From Photobacterium swingsii (GTDB lineage: Bacteria > Pseudomonadota > Gammaproteobacteria > Enterobacterales > Vibrionaceae), in contig NZ_AP024852.1 of the NCBI RefSeq assembly GCF_024346715.1, positions 2,294,001-2,358,000 on the forward strand: a DNA stretch of 64,000 nucleotides. Direction: 5' to 3'. The position numbers and the translations under genes were made by a program. The notes below the pieces were generated by a model that was not told the origin of the DNA, made no database searches, and was given only the letters and a program-made list of their open reading frames with translations. This document shows, one piece after another, positions 38,119-47,600 of the stretch (position 1 is the stretch's first letter; every line of letters begins with the position of its first letter).

Positions 38119-40770
38119 TTATTGCCCGAGTTCCGTTTTGGTTGCGGAGTCCAAAGGTGATTCAGCGGTAATAGCCACTAAAAATGCTTTCAGAGCCTCG
38201 GCCTCTTGATAGGTTAAATTTAATGGCCTGATCTTCTCTGATAGTTTTGGGTAATTTGGATCATACTTGCTCCAACCAAAAGGCGCGTTACTTGCCATGC
38301 CTTCAGAGTACATCGAAATGACGCCATCAATAGTATCCACTAAACCATTATGAAACCACGGGCCATGATTCATTACATCACGCAGTGAAGGGGTTTTAAA
38401 TAACCCGACATCATGGCTATTACCGCTTACATTGTATTTACCTAAGTCTTCATAAAATGCTTTGTAATAGGTTAAACCAACATTTTCGAATTTATGATTG
38501 GTAAATTCAGATCCCATATGACAATTGGCACAGCGTCCATTTCGGCGATAAATATCTAACCCCCACAATGCTTGGTCAGACAAGGCATCCGTTTTCCCTA
38601 ATTCAGCCTCTTTCACAAATCGATCAAACTGGCTCTGCTTGCTGATAATCGTTCGCTGAAAAGTTGCTAATGCCATACCTAGTTGTTCTTGAGTAATCGC
38701 CCCTTGGCCAAATACCTCATCAAAGAGTGTCGGGTAATTGGGATGAGCGTTTAACCGTTTCACCAAGTTAGGCAACGATTCAGCCATTTCTAATGGGTCT
38801 TGAATCGGCATCAGCGCCTGTTGCTCCAATGTCGCAGCACGGCCATCCCAAAATAACTGTGGTAAGAATGCGCTGTTAACTATGGTTGGCGCGTTGCGCT
38901 TTCCACGTTGGCGATCATGACCAATAGAAACTTCCCTGCCATCACCCCATCCTTTTTTCGGTTCATGGCAACTTGCACAGGCAACATCCTGAGCCTGAGA
39001 CAGAAACGGGTCGAAAAAGAGCTTTTTCCCTAATGCCACTTTCTTTTCATCATAAGGGTTATGATTCGGGAAAACAGGATGAGGCATAGTGCCGAGTTCT
39101 TGATAACTACCAATATCATCAACAAAAGGGGCGGGCCAATGATAAGGGTGAGTCGCATAAGCTTGCCTCAAGCGAGTAATATCAGGTTTAGTATGATTCC
39201 TAACTGAACGCGGGTCCTCTGTTGCGCGCGGCTCAAACTCACTCGCAATCAGGAGTAGTTTCGCCGTTTGTGTCGCTTTATTCTGGGCCGTTAATGGTGT
39301 TGGCTGGAGCGTTGCCGTCATTGGCAGCTTTAACGTGCCATGACCTGTCTCTGTCGATGTAGCAACCCAGTAATCTCCAGCAACTGGCGAATTTAATGAT
39401 TTTGAATACAACAACTTGTATTCACCACCACTCACTTGCTGATGCATTAATAATGCAAGTTCATCTGCTGTAGGTAAGCGCCAATCACTACGGCCACATT
39501 GCTTCGAGCGATTAATCACTTGTAACGCCGCTTCTATCGAGCATTCAGTTTGAGCACAGTTGCTCACACTAGAATCACTCACGTAATTACGTAAAGTGCT
39601 TGTCGCGTCACTGCTGTTTGGTATTAGCCAATATACATACGAGAAACGCTTATCGCGCAAATACAAGTTGTCACGAACTAAGCCTCGCATATCATCAAGA
39701 CAACGCCATGGTGAATCTTGATAATCATCTTGCTGACGATTGCGCGCGAGGGGTTGCCCTGCATTATCTAATCGAATAAAGCTGGTTTCTTCTGCTTGCG
39801 GCTTTATTTGTTGATTAGGCAGCGATGGATCTCGATAGCTGCCACTCACCAAAATAACTGAAGCTGGCTTACGCTTATTCTGGCTCAACGATTTCTTTCG
39901 ATTAGCACCAAAGCTATAACGATAGGCAATATTATCCGCCTGTTGGGCACTGGCATCATTTTTAAGCCAGTAAGTTTCAAAGCCAACATGTGGAAAGAAG
40001 AATGGATCAATCGCCGCCTGATTACGATCCAAAGCAAAATCTTGTTCACTGGTCAGGTTTTGCATTTCATAAGCATACGGTAAACGCCAGTCTGTTTTAC
40101 CGCACCATTGCTGTTGGTTGGCATAATCGATGAGGTTGTTGGTTGTACATGCTTTACCACTCAAGGCACCAGAGAGCGAACAATCTGCTGCAAACCCAGG
40201 TAATGTTGCTTCCCAATTTTGCCACGAGAATGTCTCAGTATTCGGATGAATTGCCGTTAGCCAAGTGACACCTTGATGCGTTTCTGCATCTGAAACGCAT
40301 TGCCATGCCTTTGCCGCCACTTGATCGTTAACGGCTACAACAGAAAAACGGGGCGTTGGCTTATTTACGCGGATCATCCAATCAAGGCTTAACGCCGATA
40401 AACCATCTATAACTTCGAGTTTAAACTGATCCGTCCCTGTTAAAGCTAATGGCGCTTGATAAATAACAAGCCCATTAGCAGCGCTGACATTGCCCAACGT
40501 TGCAGGTTGAATAACACGCAAGGTTTGCCCTGGCTTCAACGTATACTGATAAGAAAAAGTGTCACCTTGTGTAACTTGCTGCTTAGCATACTTTTTGCCT
40601 TTATCAGGTTGCGTTGGGTCTGGAACGGAAGTGTCAGGTTTAGATGTATCCGGTTTAGACCCTGTTGGTAATGCCGTATTACCCGTTGAATTATCTGAGC
40701 CATTACAACCTGCAAGTAACAGCAGCGCTGCTAACGAAACAGCGCTAATTAAAAAAGTAGAGCGACTCAT
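38119..40770 (-). CDS. lipoprotein with DUF1566 domains fused to a di-haem cytochrome c peroxidase
   Basis: 883 residues. A lipobox (LLLAGC, Cys at about 22) is followed by a Pro/Thr/Asp-rich linker, two DUF1566 (Lcl_C) domains (about 155-310 and 345-500, each with the CGxxDWRLPxxxE motif) and a C-terminal MauG/cytochrome c peroxidase part (about 540-870). The two c-haem sites are CASCH at 598-602 and CANCH at 747-751. It would be anchored in an outer membrane or facing the periplasm and reduce hydrogen peroxide with electrons from a c-type cytochrome, or modify a partner. It overlaps the previous gene by four bases (ATGA). The fusion is not one I know well. Confidence 0.85.
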   Translation of the reverse strand: MSRSTFLISAVSLAALLLLAGCNGSDNSTGNTALPTGSKPDTSKPDTSVPDPTQPDKGKKYAKQQVTQGDTFSYQYTLKPGQTLRVIQPATLGNVSAANGLVIYQAPLALTGTDQFKLEVIDGLSALSLDWMIRVNKPTPRFSVVAVNDQVAAKAWQCVSDAETHQGVTWLTAIHPNTETFSWQNWEATLPGFAADCSLSGALSGKACTTNNLIDYANQQQWCGKTDWRLPYAYEMQNLTSEQDFALDRNQAAIDPFFFPHVGFETYWLKNDASAQQADNIAYRYSFGANRKKSLSQNKRKPASVILVSGSYRDPSLPNQQIKPQAEETSFIRLDNAGQPLARNRQQDDYQDSPWRCLDDMRGLVRDNLYLRDKRFSYVYWLIPNSSDATSTLRNYVSDSSVSNCAQTECSIEAALQVINRSKQCGRSDWRLPTADELALLMHQQVSGGEYKLLYSKSLNSPVAGDYWVATSTETGHGTLKLPMTATLQPTPLTAQNKATQTAKLLLIASEFEPRATEDPRSVRNHTKPDITRLRQAYATHPYHWPAPFVDDIGSYQELGTMPHPVFPNHNPYDEKKVALGKKLFFDPFLSQAQDVACASCHEPKKGWGDGREVSIGHDRQRGKRNAPTIVNSAFLPQLFWDGRAATLEQQALMPIQDPLEMAESLPNLVKRLNAHPNYPTLFDEVFGQGAITQEQLGMALATFQRTIISKQSQFDRFVKEAELGKTDALSDQALWGLDIYRRNGRCANCHMGSEFTNHKFENVGLTYYKAFYEDLGKYNVSGNSHDVGLFKTPSLRDVMNHGPWFHNGLVDTIDGVISMYSEGMASNAPFGWSKYDPNYPKLSEKIRPLNLTYQEAEALKAFLVAITAESPLDSATKTELGQ

Positions 40771-42509
40771 TTCTGTTTTACCGATGTCGAAATAAGACGT
40801 ACACGGAAGCGTTCTGAATGTAATTTGCCACTACTTTCAGACCATTCATTTTGAAATGCGACAGCCATATTTTTATTTTTAGGATCGGCATAATACTCAG
40901 TCGCCGTCCAATAGTAGCTGTCAAAACCTACTACGGTGTCATTAAAGATACTCTTGGTATAACCAGCGCGGTAAGACATGTCTTCCATTCCATATGCCAA
41001 GCTATCAATCAGCAATGATTTAAGCTCAGATTCAGACGGCAAGCGCCAGTCATTACGACCACATAATGTTTGTGTATTAACGGTTTTAGCATAAGCTTGT
41101 GCTTGTTCTAAGGTCATTAATGGTGCTTTTTTATCAATACGTTGCCATAAGATATTGGTATTTGGTACCACACTCTTAAAGAAGCTATCGCTAGTACAAG
41201 CCCACTGTTCTAAATCTTGATCACGTAAAGCTTGGCCTGCTTTGCCGTTTTTAATAAAACGTTTTTTCCAATTTTTATCTTCATCGCCTGCTTTATTAAT
41301 TTCAGACTTTAACTGTGCTGTTATTTCACCTGTCGAGTTATCCGATTCATCTGGTATAACCGCCCCACTCACTAACATTGCAAATCGCGGTTCATTGGTT
41401 GAACGAGGTGACATTTTTTCGTATGCGAAGTCGCTGCCCATCCACATTACTAGCGCATCACCCACGGTTTTATTCGAACCTTGCCAATCACCATCAGGGC
41501 CTTCATGGCCATTCAAATAAACGGTGAAGTGATTGGTCCAATAAGCTTCATCGTAGTTAGCATCCAAGTAGGGGAAAAAGAAACGATCAATCGGCGATTG
41601 ACGCTTTTCATCATTCAACATCTCAGTGGTTAATATTGTTTTCCATTCATTTCGCGTTGGCATTCGCCAATCTGTTTTGCCGCATAGCTTTTGGGCATTG
41701 GCTATTTCCACTAAATTATCGGTATTACAATCTTTATCAAGCGCACAACTTGCTGGCATATAATCACGGTGATTTAGTGTTCTATCCCCCCAGTAATAGG
41801 TTGAATCAAATGCAAAATCACCATTAGCTTGCAAGACCTGCCAAGTTAGATCTGAGCTTGCATCGGTGACACATGACCAATCACTTTTATCACGGGTCAA
41901 CACTTGCAGATCAGCGGCTAACGCATCACCTGCCGCATCTAATTTGTTAAAGCGAGGAACAATTGTATTCTTATCCTTTTGGTATAACGGCAATGCATAC
42001 CCTAAGACTTGATACTGCTTATCACCCACTTGATAATTTATTTTAAAATGATAATTCTGCTCAGAAGCCAAACGTGAATGTATTACCGAGCTTTTTGAGC
42101 CACTCGAACTAACATTACGATCTTCAGGTGAATCTATCATCGCTTTTGCTTGCTGATCTGACTTATTGAGCTTGCTACTGCTCGTCAGTTCAAACACCAT
42201 TTCACCAGATGCCTGATCAATATAAGCGTGACCAAAGTTAGCTTTTATATTCGTGACATTCGCCACTGTTAACGCTGATACTCCTGGTGCATCGAAGGTT
42301 ACACGGTCAATCGCGATTGATTTAACTTGGTCAACAGTGAGCTCTGTTACCTGCGCTTTGTCATTTGTATCAGGTTGAGTGGGCTGTACGGGTTTAGTTG
42401 GTTGTGACGGAATTGAAGGCTGTTGGGTAACAGATTTTTTGTGGTCACCATGGTTACATCCCGACAGTAACGTTGCAGCAATAAATACTAATGGTTGGCT
42501 GATTTTCAT
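40767..42509 (-). CDS. DUF1566-domain lipoprotein
   Basis: 580 residues. The lipobox LSGC (Cys at about 18) is followed by a Gln/Pro/Thr-rich linker, a beta-rich part (about 50-190) and two DUF1566 domains (about 215-370 and 430-575), each with the CGKTDWRMPxxxEW or CGRNDWRLPSESEL signature. Its domains are like those of the peroxidase fusion encoded next, and the two genes overlap by four bases. It is probably a surface or periplasmic binding partner of that protein. A Fur-like site lies 60 bp upstream, so the operon is likely induced in iron shortage. Confidence 0.8.
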   Translation of the reverse strand: MKISQPLVFIAATLLSGCNHGDHKKSVTQQPSIPSQPTKPVQPTQPDTNDKAQVTELTVDQVKSIAIDRVTFDAPGVSALTVANVTNIKANFGHAYIDQASGEMVFELTSSSKLNKSDQQAKAMIDSPEDRNVSSSGSKSSVIHSRLASEQNYHFKINYQVGDKQYQVLGYALPLYQKDKNTIVPRFNKLDAAGDALAADLQVLTRDKSDWSCVTDASSDLTWQVLQANGDFAFDSTYYWGDRTLNHRDYMPASCALDKDCNTDNLVEIANAQKLCGKTDWRMPTRNEWKTILTTEMLNDEKRQSPIDRFFFPYLDANYDEAYWTNHFTVYLNGHEGPDGDWQGSNKTVGDALVMWMGSDFAYEKMSPRSTNEPRFAMLVSGAVIPDESDNSTGEITAQLKSEINKAGDEDKNWKKRFIKNGKAGQALRDQDLEQWACTSDSFFKSVVPNTNILWQRIDKKAPLMTLEQAQAYAKTVNTQTLCGRNDWRLPSESELKSLLIDSLAYGMEDMSYRAGYTKSIFNDTVVGFDSYYWTATEYYADPKNKNMAVAFQNEWSESSGKLHSERFRVRLISTSVKQK

Positions 42510-42568
42510 ATTATAGTTCTATTGTGTTTTTGTTGAGCGGCGCAGAATATACTCAAGAAAAATCAATT

Positions 42569-42587
42569 GCAAATGGAAATCAATATC
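42569..42587 (-). promoter_or_regulatory. Fur box upstream of the DUF1566-peroxidase operon
   Basis: GCAAATGGAAATCAATATC matches the 19-bp Fur consensus GATAATGATAATCATTATC at 14 positions. It is 60 bp before the start of the 580-residue lipoprotein gene. Confidence 0.6.
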
Positions 42588-42810
42588 ATTCGCTATTCGA
42601 TCACAGTAATAAATCACCTCCTAACAGCGACTTAGTAAATAGGAATCCAGCAGCACACAGCCTGAATCACCATAAAAATGGGGGGAATGGATAGCCCTCT
42701 ACGAGTGATTAGGTATAGTGGCTTTAATACAAATCCCTTTCTTTATTTTCAACACACACGAAAAAGCCCTGCATTTCTACTGACCTCACTGTCGCTCTCA
42801 CAAATCAGAT

Positions 42811-42936
42811 TTAAGAAAATACTCGTATACGGTGCCCATCTGGGTCTACAACCACAATGTAGACAGATTCTTCACGCTCTTGGGTAAATTCAATCCCTTG
42901 CTGTTTCCAGCTTGCAAATAGAGCATCAAAGGCACT
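42811..42936 (-). pseudogene. C-terminal fragment of a VOC/glyoxalase-like protein
   Basis: On the minus strand a frame of 41 codons reads FASWKQQGIEFT...VVVDPDGHRIRVFS and then stop, the typical end of a vicinal-oxygen-chelate (glyoxalase/bleomycin resistance) protein. Upstream it is interrupted by an in-frame TGA and a probable frameshift (LAYDLK appears in another frame). No start codon is available, so this is a remnant. It shows that a gene has been lost between the lipoprotein operon and the TetR gene. Confidence 0.55.
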
Positions 42937-43001
42937 TCAGATCGTAAGCCAATGACTTAAGCTCTTCCAAAAATCTTAATCAAAATAACTTGACCAATTT
43001 A

Positions 43002-43044
43002 GTTAACACCATTAAGTTAACATAATAAACTTAATGATGTTAAC
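43002..43044 (+). promoter_or_regulatory. palindromic operator upstream of the TetR gene
   Basis: GTTAACACCATTAAGTT, 9-nt gap, AACTTAATGATGTTAAC: two 17-bp arms matching as an inverted repeat at 16 positions, ending 17 bp before the regulator's ATG. This is what an autoregulatory TetR-family operator looks like. Confidence 0.6.
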
Positions 43045-43060
43045 TTATTAGTTTGAGTAA

Positions 43061-43714
43061 ATGATGAAGAGTAAAAACAGCAAAGGTCGCCCCGCTCAGA
43101 TTTCAAAAACAGAGATCATCGATTGCGCGCTTCAAATTGGGCTAGATCAAGTGAGCATGCATATGCTCGGCAAACAACTCGGGGTTAGTGCAACAGCTCT
43201 CTATCGCCATGTGAGCTCAAAAGATGACCTCATCCTTCAGTGTTGTGATTTCGTGATGGGAAAAGTCGAAATTCCGAATGAAACCGAATGGGAACCTTAT
43301 CTTTATTGCTTTGCAAAAAACTTTAGAAAGGTACTGCTTTCCATTCCGGGTTCCGTTGAGTTTATTCGGTACACTCAAGAATTTACGCCTAACTCCTGCA
43401 TCTTAGTAGATGACATGCTGGGCGTATTTCGTAAGGAAGAGTTTGATGCTCAAGTTGCTTTCATGACATTCGCAACCGTTTTTACCCGCGTTACCGACAT
43501 TGTTCAGCATCAAGAAAGAGCAGGGAAAATCCAAAAAAGTAAGGTGCCAAGCCATATTGAACATATCGATGATAACAACCTACCTAACCTTTCATGGCTC
43601 TTGAAGCAGACCAAGCCCGTTGATTACGACCAGTATTTTGCAGATGGCATTACAATTTCTGTTGAAGGGTTAAAAGCATTTTTTGTCTCACCATCCACTC
43701 ACGAATGTGATTAG
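43061..43714 (+). CDS. TetR-family transcriptional regulator
   Basis: 217 residues. The N-terminal HTH (about 15-60) is typical: ISKTEIIDCALQIGLDQVSMHMLGKQLGVSATALYRHVSSKDDL. The ligand-binding part is not close to a known one. It probably represses its own operon, which includes the DUF1992 gene 8 bp downstream. Start chosen at 43061; an alternative ATG follows at 43064. The inducer is unknown. Confidence 0.85.
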   Translation: MMKSKNSKGRPAQISKTEIIDCALQIGLDQVSMHMLGKQLGVSATALYRHVSSKDDLILQCCDFVMGKVEIPNETEWEPYLYCFAKNFRKVLLSIPGSVEFIRYTQEFTPNSCILVDDMLGVFRKEEFDAQVAFMTFATVFTRVTDIVQHQERAGKIQKSKVPSHIEHIDDNNLPNLSWLLKQTKPVDYDQYFADGITISVEGLKAFFVSPSTHECD

Positions 43715-43722
43715 AGGTATAT

Positions 43723-44040
43723 ATGTCATTGTTTATAGATAACGCAATTGCTGGCTGGATCCGTAAAGCTGAAAAAAGTGGAGAATTGAACAACAATCAA
43801 TACAAAGGAAAGGCAATCGATCTTGACGATTACTTCAGAACGCCAGCGGAACACCGACTTGGGATGAAGATCCTAAAAGATGCTAACTGCCTTCCTCCAG
43901 CAGTGGAGCTGATGAAACAGATCAGTACCAAGAAAGAAGCACTCGAAAAGATTAACGATCCAGAAAGTAGGAATACCTTGCAGAAAGAGATAACTGCACT
44001 AGAACTAAAGAAAAACTTACTACTAGAAGAAAATCGCTAA
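43723..44040 (+). CDS. DUF1992 (DnaJ homologue subfamily C member 28 type) protein
   Basis: 105 residues, the whole length of the family. The conserved core is visible: IDNAIAGWIRKAEKSGEL, GKAIDLDDYFRTPAEHRLGMKILKDANCLPPAVELMKQI. The name comes from likeness to a conserved region of DNAJC28, without a J domain, and no activity is known. It is cytoplasmic and helical. It lies 8 bp after the TetR gene, so it is under the same control, and it is followed by two terminator-like hairpins. Confidence 0.85.
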   Translation: MSLFIDNAIAGWIRKAEKSGELNNNQYKGKAIDLDDYFRTPAEHRLGMKILKDANCLPPAVELMKQISTKKEALEKINDPESRNTLQKEITALELKKNLLLEENR

Positions 44041-44118
44041 CGCTTTTTAAAAACAACAAGCGATAGTAACCCTGTTCTAGGGTTCGGCACCCTATCTTTA
44101 ATCACAAAATTTAGGCGA

Positions 44119-44152
44119 AAAAAAACCGCTGAAGTTTCAGCGGTTTTCTTTG
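44119..44152 (+). terminator. terminator 1 after the DUF1992 gene
   Basis: A7, then ACCGCTGAA and TTCAGCGGT with a 2-nt loop, followed by TTTCTTT. A strong intrinsic terminator. Confidence 0.88.
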
Positions 44153-44218
44153 AATATGGCGGAGCGCTTTGGGTATGGCGGATTTGGTACAAATCCTTTT
44201 CACGTTAGCTCAAACGCA

Positions 44219-44250
44219 AAAAAGGCGCTAATAAATTAGCGCCTTTCTTA
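44219..44250 (+). terminator. terminator-like hairpin 2
   Basis: AAAAAGGCGCTAA and its complement around a short AT loop, followed by TCTTA. It lies about 70 bp after terminator 1 with no gene between. Confidence 0.7.
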
Positions 44251-44608
44251 AATGTGGCGGGCTGAATGGGACGATTATGGGCACTGGGAATACAATGTGG
44301 ATTTGTAGATTATCCTTAAAAATCAATATCTAAATTGATGTTAGAATTGACATTATTAAGTACTCATTGAAAAATTACCGATAACAGTAAGCATCCTCAG
44401 GTTAAGCCCTAGGATGCTTACTTTTCCCACTTTTACATCAAGCAACAACACTATTGATGTCGAGGGAGCACTTTATTTATAGCTTATATGATCAAAGTAG
44501 TGGTGATTGGGATCTCAAATAAAGTAATAGTCCAATATATTGGAAACTCACCATCGATAACGGTGAGTATACCTATAGCAGATTCTTTGCTAAATGCTTA
44601 GAATCTGC
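44251..44608. other. non-coding junction at the left edge of the defence island
   Basis: No gene. Two stem-loops are present: GTAAGCATCCT with complement followed by TTTT (44387-44425, terminator-like on the plus strand) and ACTCACC with complement (44546-44568). No integrase, direct repeat or clear attachment site was recognised. Confidence 0.5.
44387..44425 (+). terminator. hairpin with T-run in the island junction
   Basis: A perfect 11-bp stem (GTAAGCATCCT / AGGATGCTTAC) with a 13-nt loop, then TTTT. It may stop read-through toward the minus-strand island genes or be a remnant of a lost gene. Confidence 0.65.
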
Positions 44609-47600
44609 TCATGCCCCTACAACCTTAATAAATTTATTTATTTCACCTTTGATATGACCATCTATTAACTCATACACACCCGAAATTTCTAGCCATTGAT
44701 TAGACTTTAGATTTGAACTTTGTATTTGCTTTTCACCAAGAACCGTCCAAATTATCTTTAGCCCTTCTTCTTTTAAAAATTCTTCAAGTAATTCTTTATT
44801 TACTAATAACTGAGAACTATCCTCACCAAACATGTGCGGATCAAAACAAGCCAAGATGCCATTTTCATTAAACCAACAACTCGCGATTTCTGAGAAGCTA
44901 AAATTCATACCTTTGAACATCAAATCCCTTGCAGCTAAGAATGAAGTCGCCTCCGTTCCCTCCCAACGATGCACTTCAGCAGTTGGTAAAACTTCAGCAA
45001 TTATCTCATCGTCCTCATAATTAGTTTGGTTCTTTTTTATAGCCTGCCAGTCCAACTCATCATTTTCTATAACCTTATCTTTATAGGCAGGTGACCAATA
45101 GTGCTCTTTACTAAATACAGAGTAATTTTCATTACCCTCAGGCATCCACCTACCCATAAAGTTTTGTTGCTTTAACCATTCTCTTAATGAATCAAAATTC
45201 TCTTCTCTCACTAAATAGCTACGAACTTGATACCATAAGTTTTTAGGCTCACTTCTGTAAGAATCTAATCCCAACTTATTCTTCTCTTTCCACGAGTAAT
45301 CATTTTGTAAACTTAAGAAGTCGTTATGTTCAATCATTAATATAGGGTCAGGAAGATTAACATCAGAAATTAACCACTCAACATCATCAGCTTCCCAGTC
45401 ATTATAGTTAATACTATTCAACTTGATTGGAGGTTCAGTACTCTCAAGTTTCGATATTATATGAGTGGGGTCTATATTTCGTAACCAATTCTGCCAAGGG
45501 CCTTGATAGTATTTACCTTCATCATAACGGTCATCGAACACTTTAATATTATCACCAAGACGCGCCACAACTTCATATAATGCAAGCCACTGATACTTCT
45601 TACCTATACGCTCAACTTTATTTTCAAACCTATTGCCTCCGCTTACATTACGATCATATTTACCGTGAAGTTCTACGTCATAACCGTATTTTTCAAAAAT
45701 CAATTTACATGCATAATTACTTAAAGGATTAGGATCCAAGTCTTTCCAAAGATTTAATGCAGCTTGAAAGGTATATCTCCCAAAATCACCATATCGGCAA
45801 GTGCCTCTACCATATTCAGTAACCATTGATGATAATATACGATTTTTTGACCAATACTCTTCTTTAAAGTTTGGATCATTCCAATCAATAGCAAATTTAT
45901 CAGTTTCATCATTAGATGGATAAAATTCGGGTAATTTACTATTGTATGGAGGTCTAATAACATCAGAATCATCTAACGAAATTAAATTATTAAACAGTGA
46001 AAATTCTACAATATTTCGAGCATAATCCCTTACTAAAACATTAGGATATACTTCATCCTTAAGAAATATTTCATCAACTATATATTGAGATAGCATACTT
46101 ATATCTGAAAAATCAGTCGAATTTAGAGTAGCTCCATAGAGAGCAGCTAGCAGTCTTTCATATACGTATGGGTCATCGACATTCTCAAACTTCTTTAAAA
46201 GCTCATGACCAATTTTAAGCTCATCTATTAGAAGAGTTGCTAAGGCTATTGTGGAACTATTACGTAATTCGATATCAGTCGTTGTACACAACCACAAAAT
46301 AGCATTAGCTATCAAAGATTTTGATTCATAAGAAATGCTTTTATGCATATCTGATTCTTTTATCCACTCCAAGAGTCTTCCTATAGAAGATTCACTCGTG
46401 GTCATATTTTTTAGATATACAGACCACAACGCATCCCTTTCTGGTAGCGTCATGGATATTAAGTAATTATGTAAAGTATTTGCATTGTATGAATGATTAT
46501 CGTCACCAGCAATTGAATAAGAAAGCTCTATAAAGGATTCAAATGTTTCCACATATTTTAATACAGCATCTTTGACATATTCATCGGTAACAGTAGAAAT
46601 TGTATCTGAGTTTCGCCATAGCAAGCTATTTACCAAAGAATTAATAACGAAAAGTTCTTCTTTTTTATCTTCATCTAGTAATTCAAAAAATTCTAAACCG
46701 TATCTTTCGGGTAACTGCAGGGATAATGACTCTAGTAAACCTTGATATTTATATTCTTCTTTAACGAGGTAATTTAACTTTCCGTTAGACTTAAATACAT
46801 CAATTATATTTTCTTTTGTAATAACTTCATCAATCAATAAAGCTGCTGAAAAATGATCATCAAGTCTTTCATATGAAAAATAAATCCCCTCCTCATCTTC
46901 TTCATTACTCAACCAATAAATGTTCTTTGAAAACAGTCCCTCGTGAACTAAATCTTCAATGATTCCTCTTTTATTTGAATATCTATCAACCACCTCATTT
47001 GCCAAATCACAAGCGTCATCATATGGAATATAATTTAACTCATTTTCTGCCTTATACCTAATTAAACTATTCACAATTTTACGACATACTTTCCTAGAGT
47101 CACCATAATCGTAAAATTCAGGCTGACATAACTTATCATCAATATTGTCTAAAAAATAATTGATTACACTCGTTATACCCCCATACCCCTTGGGGATATG
47201 TGATAATTTTCTATAAAATAAGCCCTCACAAAACAGCTTTAGAAACAAAGGGTTTGAGAATTCAGGGTTAATAAAAGGAATTTTTGGTAATTCAATATTA
47301 TAATTATTGAAGAAAACTTTTACTGCCTCATGCTCACAGCCTGAGAATCCAACATGTGTTGAATATATTATTTTTGTTTTATCTGCAAAGTCTTTAGGGA
47401 TTATTTTTCGTGCATATGTATCTCTAATACTAATGACTAAACTGATCCAAGGATATTTTTTAAAATCATTTACAAAAGAATTCAAACTTTTAGACCAAAA
47501 GTATTTCCCTCTACCTTCATTGATCGCATCAATAATAAACAATACCTGTTGCTCTTTTTCTTCTCCAATTTCGTTTAGAGTTTTAAGTAGCTCTTCTTCA

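Noticed and set aside
44150..44290. Repeated TATGGCGG-like bits (44156, 44174, about 44253) resembling the CCA end of a tRNA-Ser, as at an integration site
   Set aside because: Only 6-9 bases each, with no T-arm next to them; not enough for a tRNA remnant or att site.
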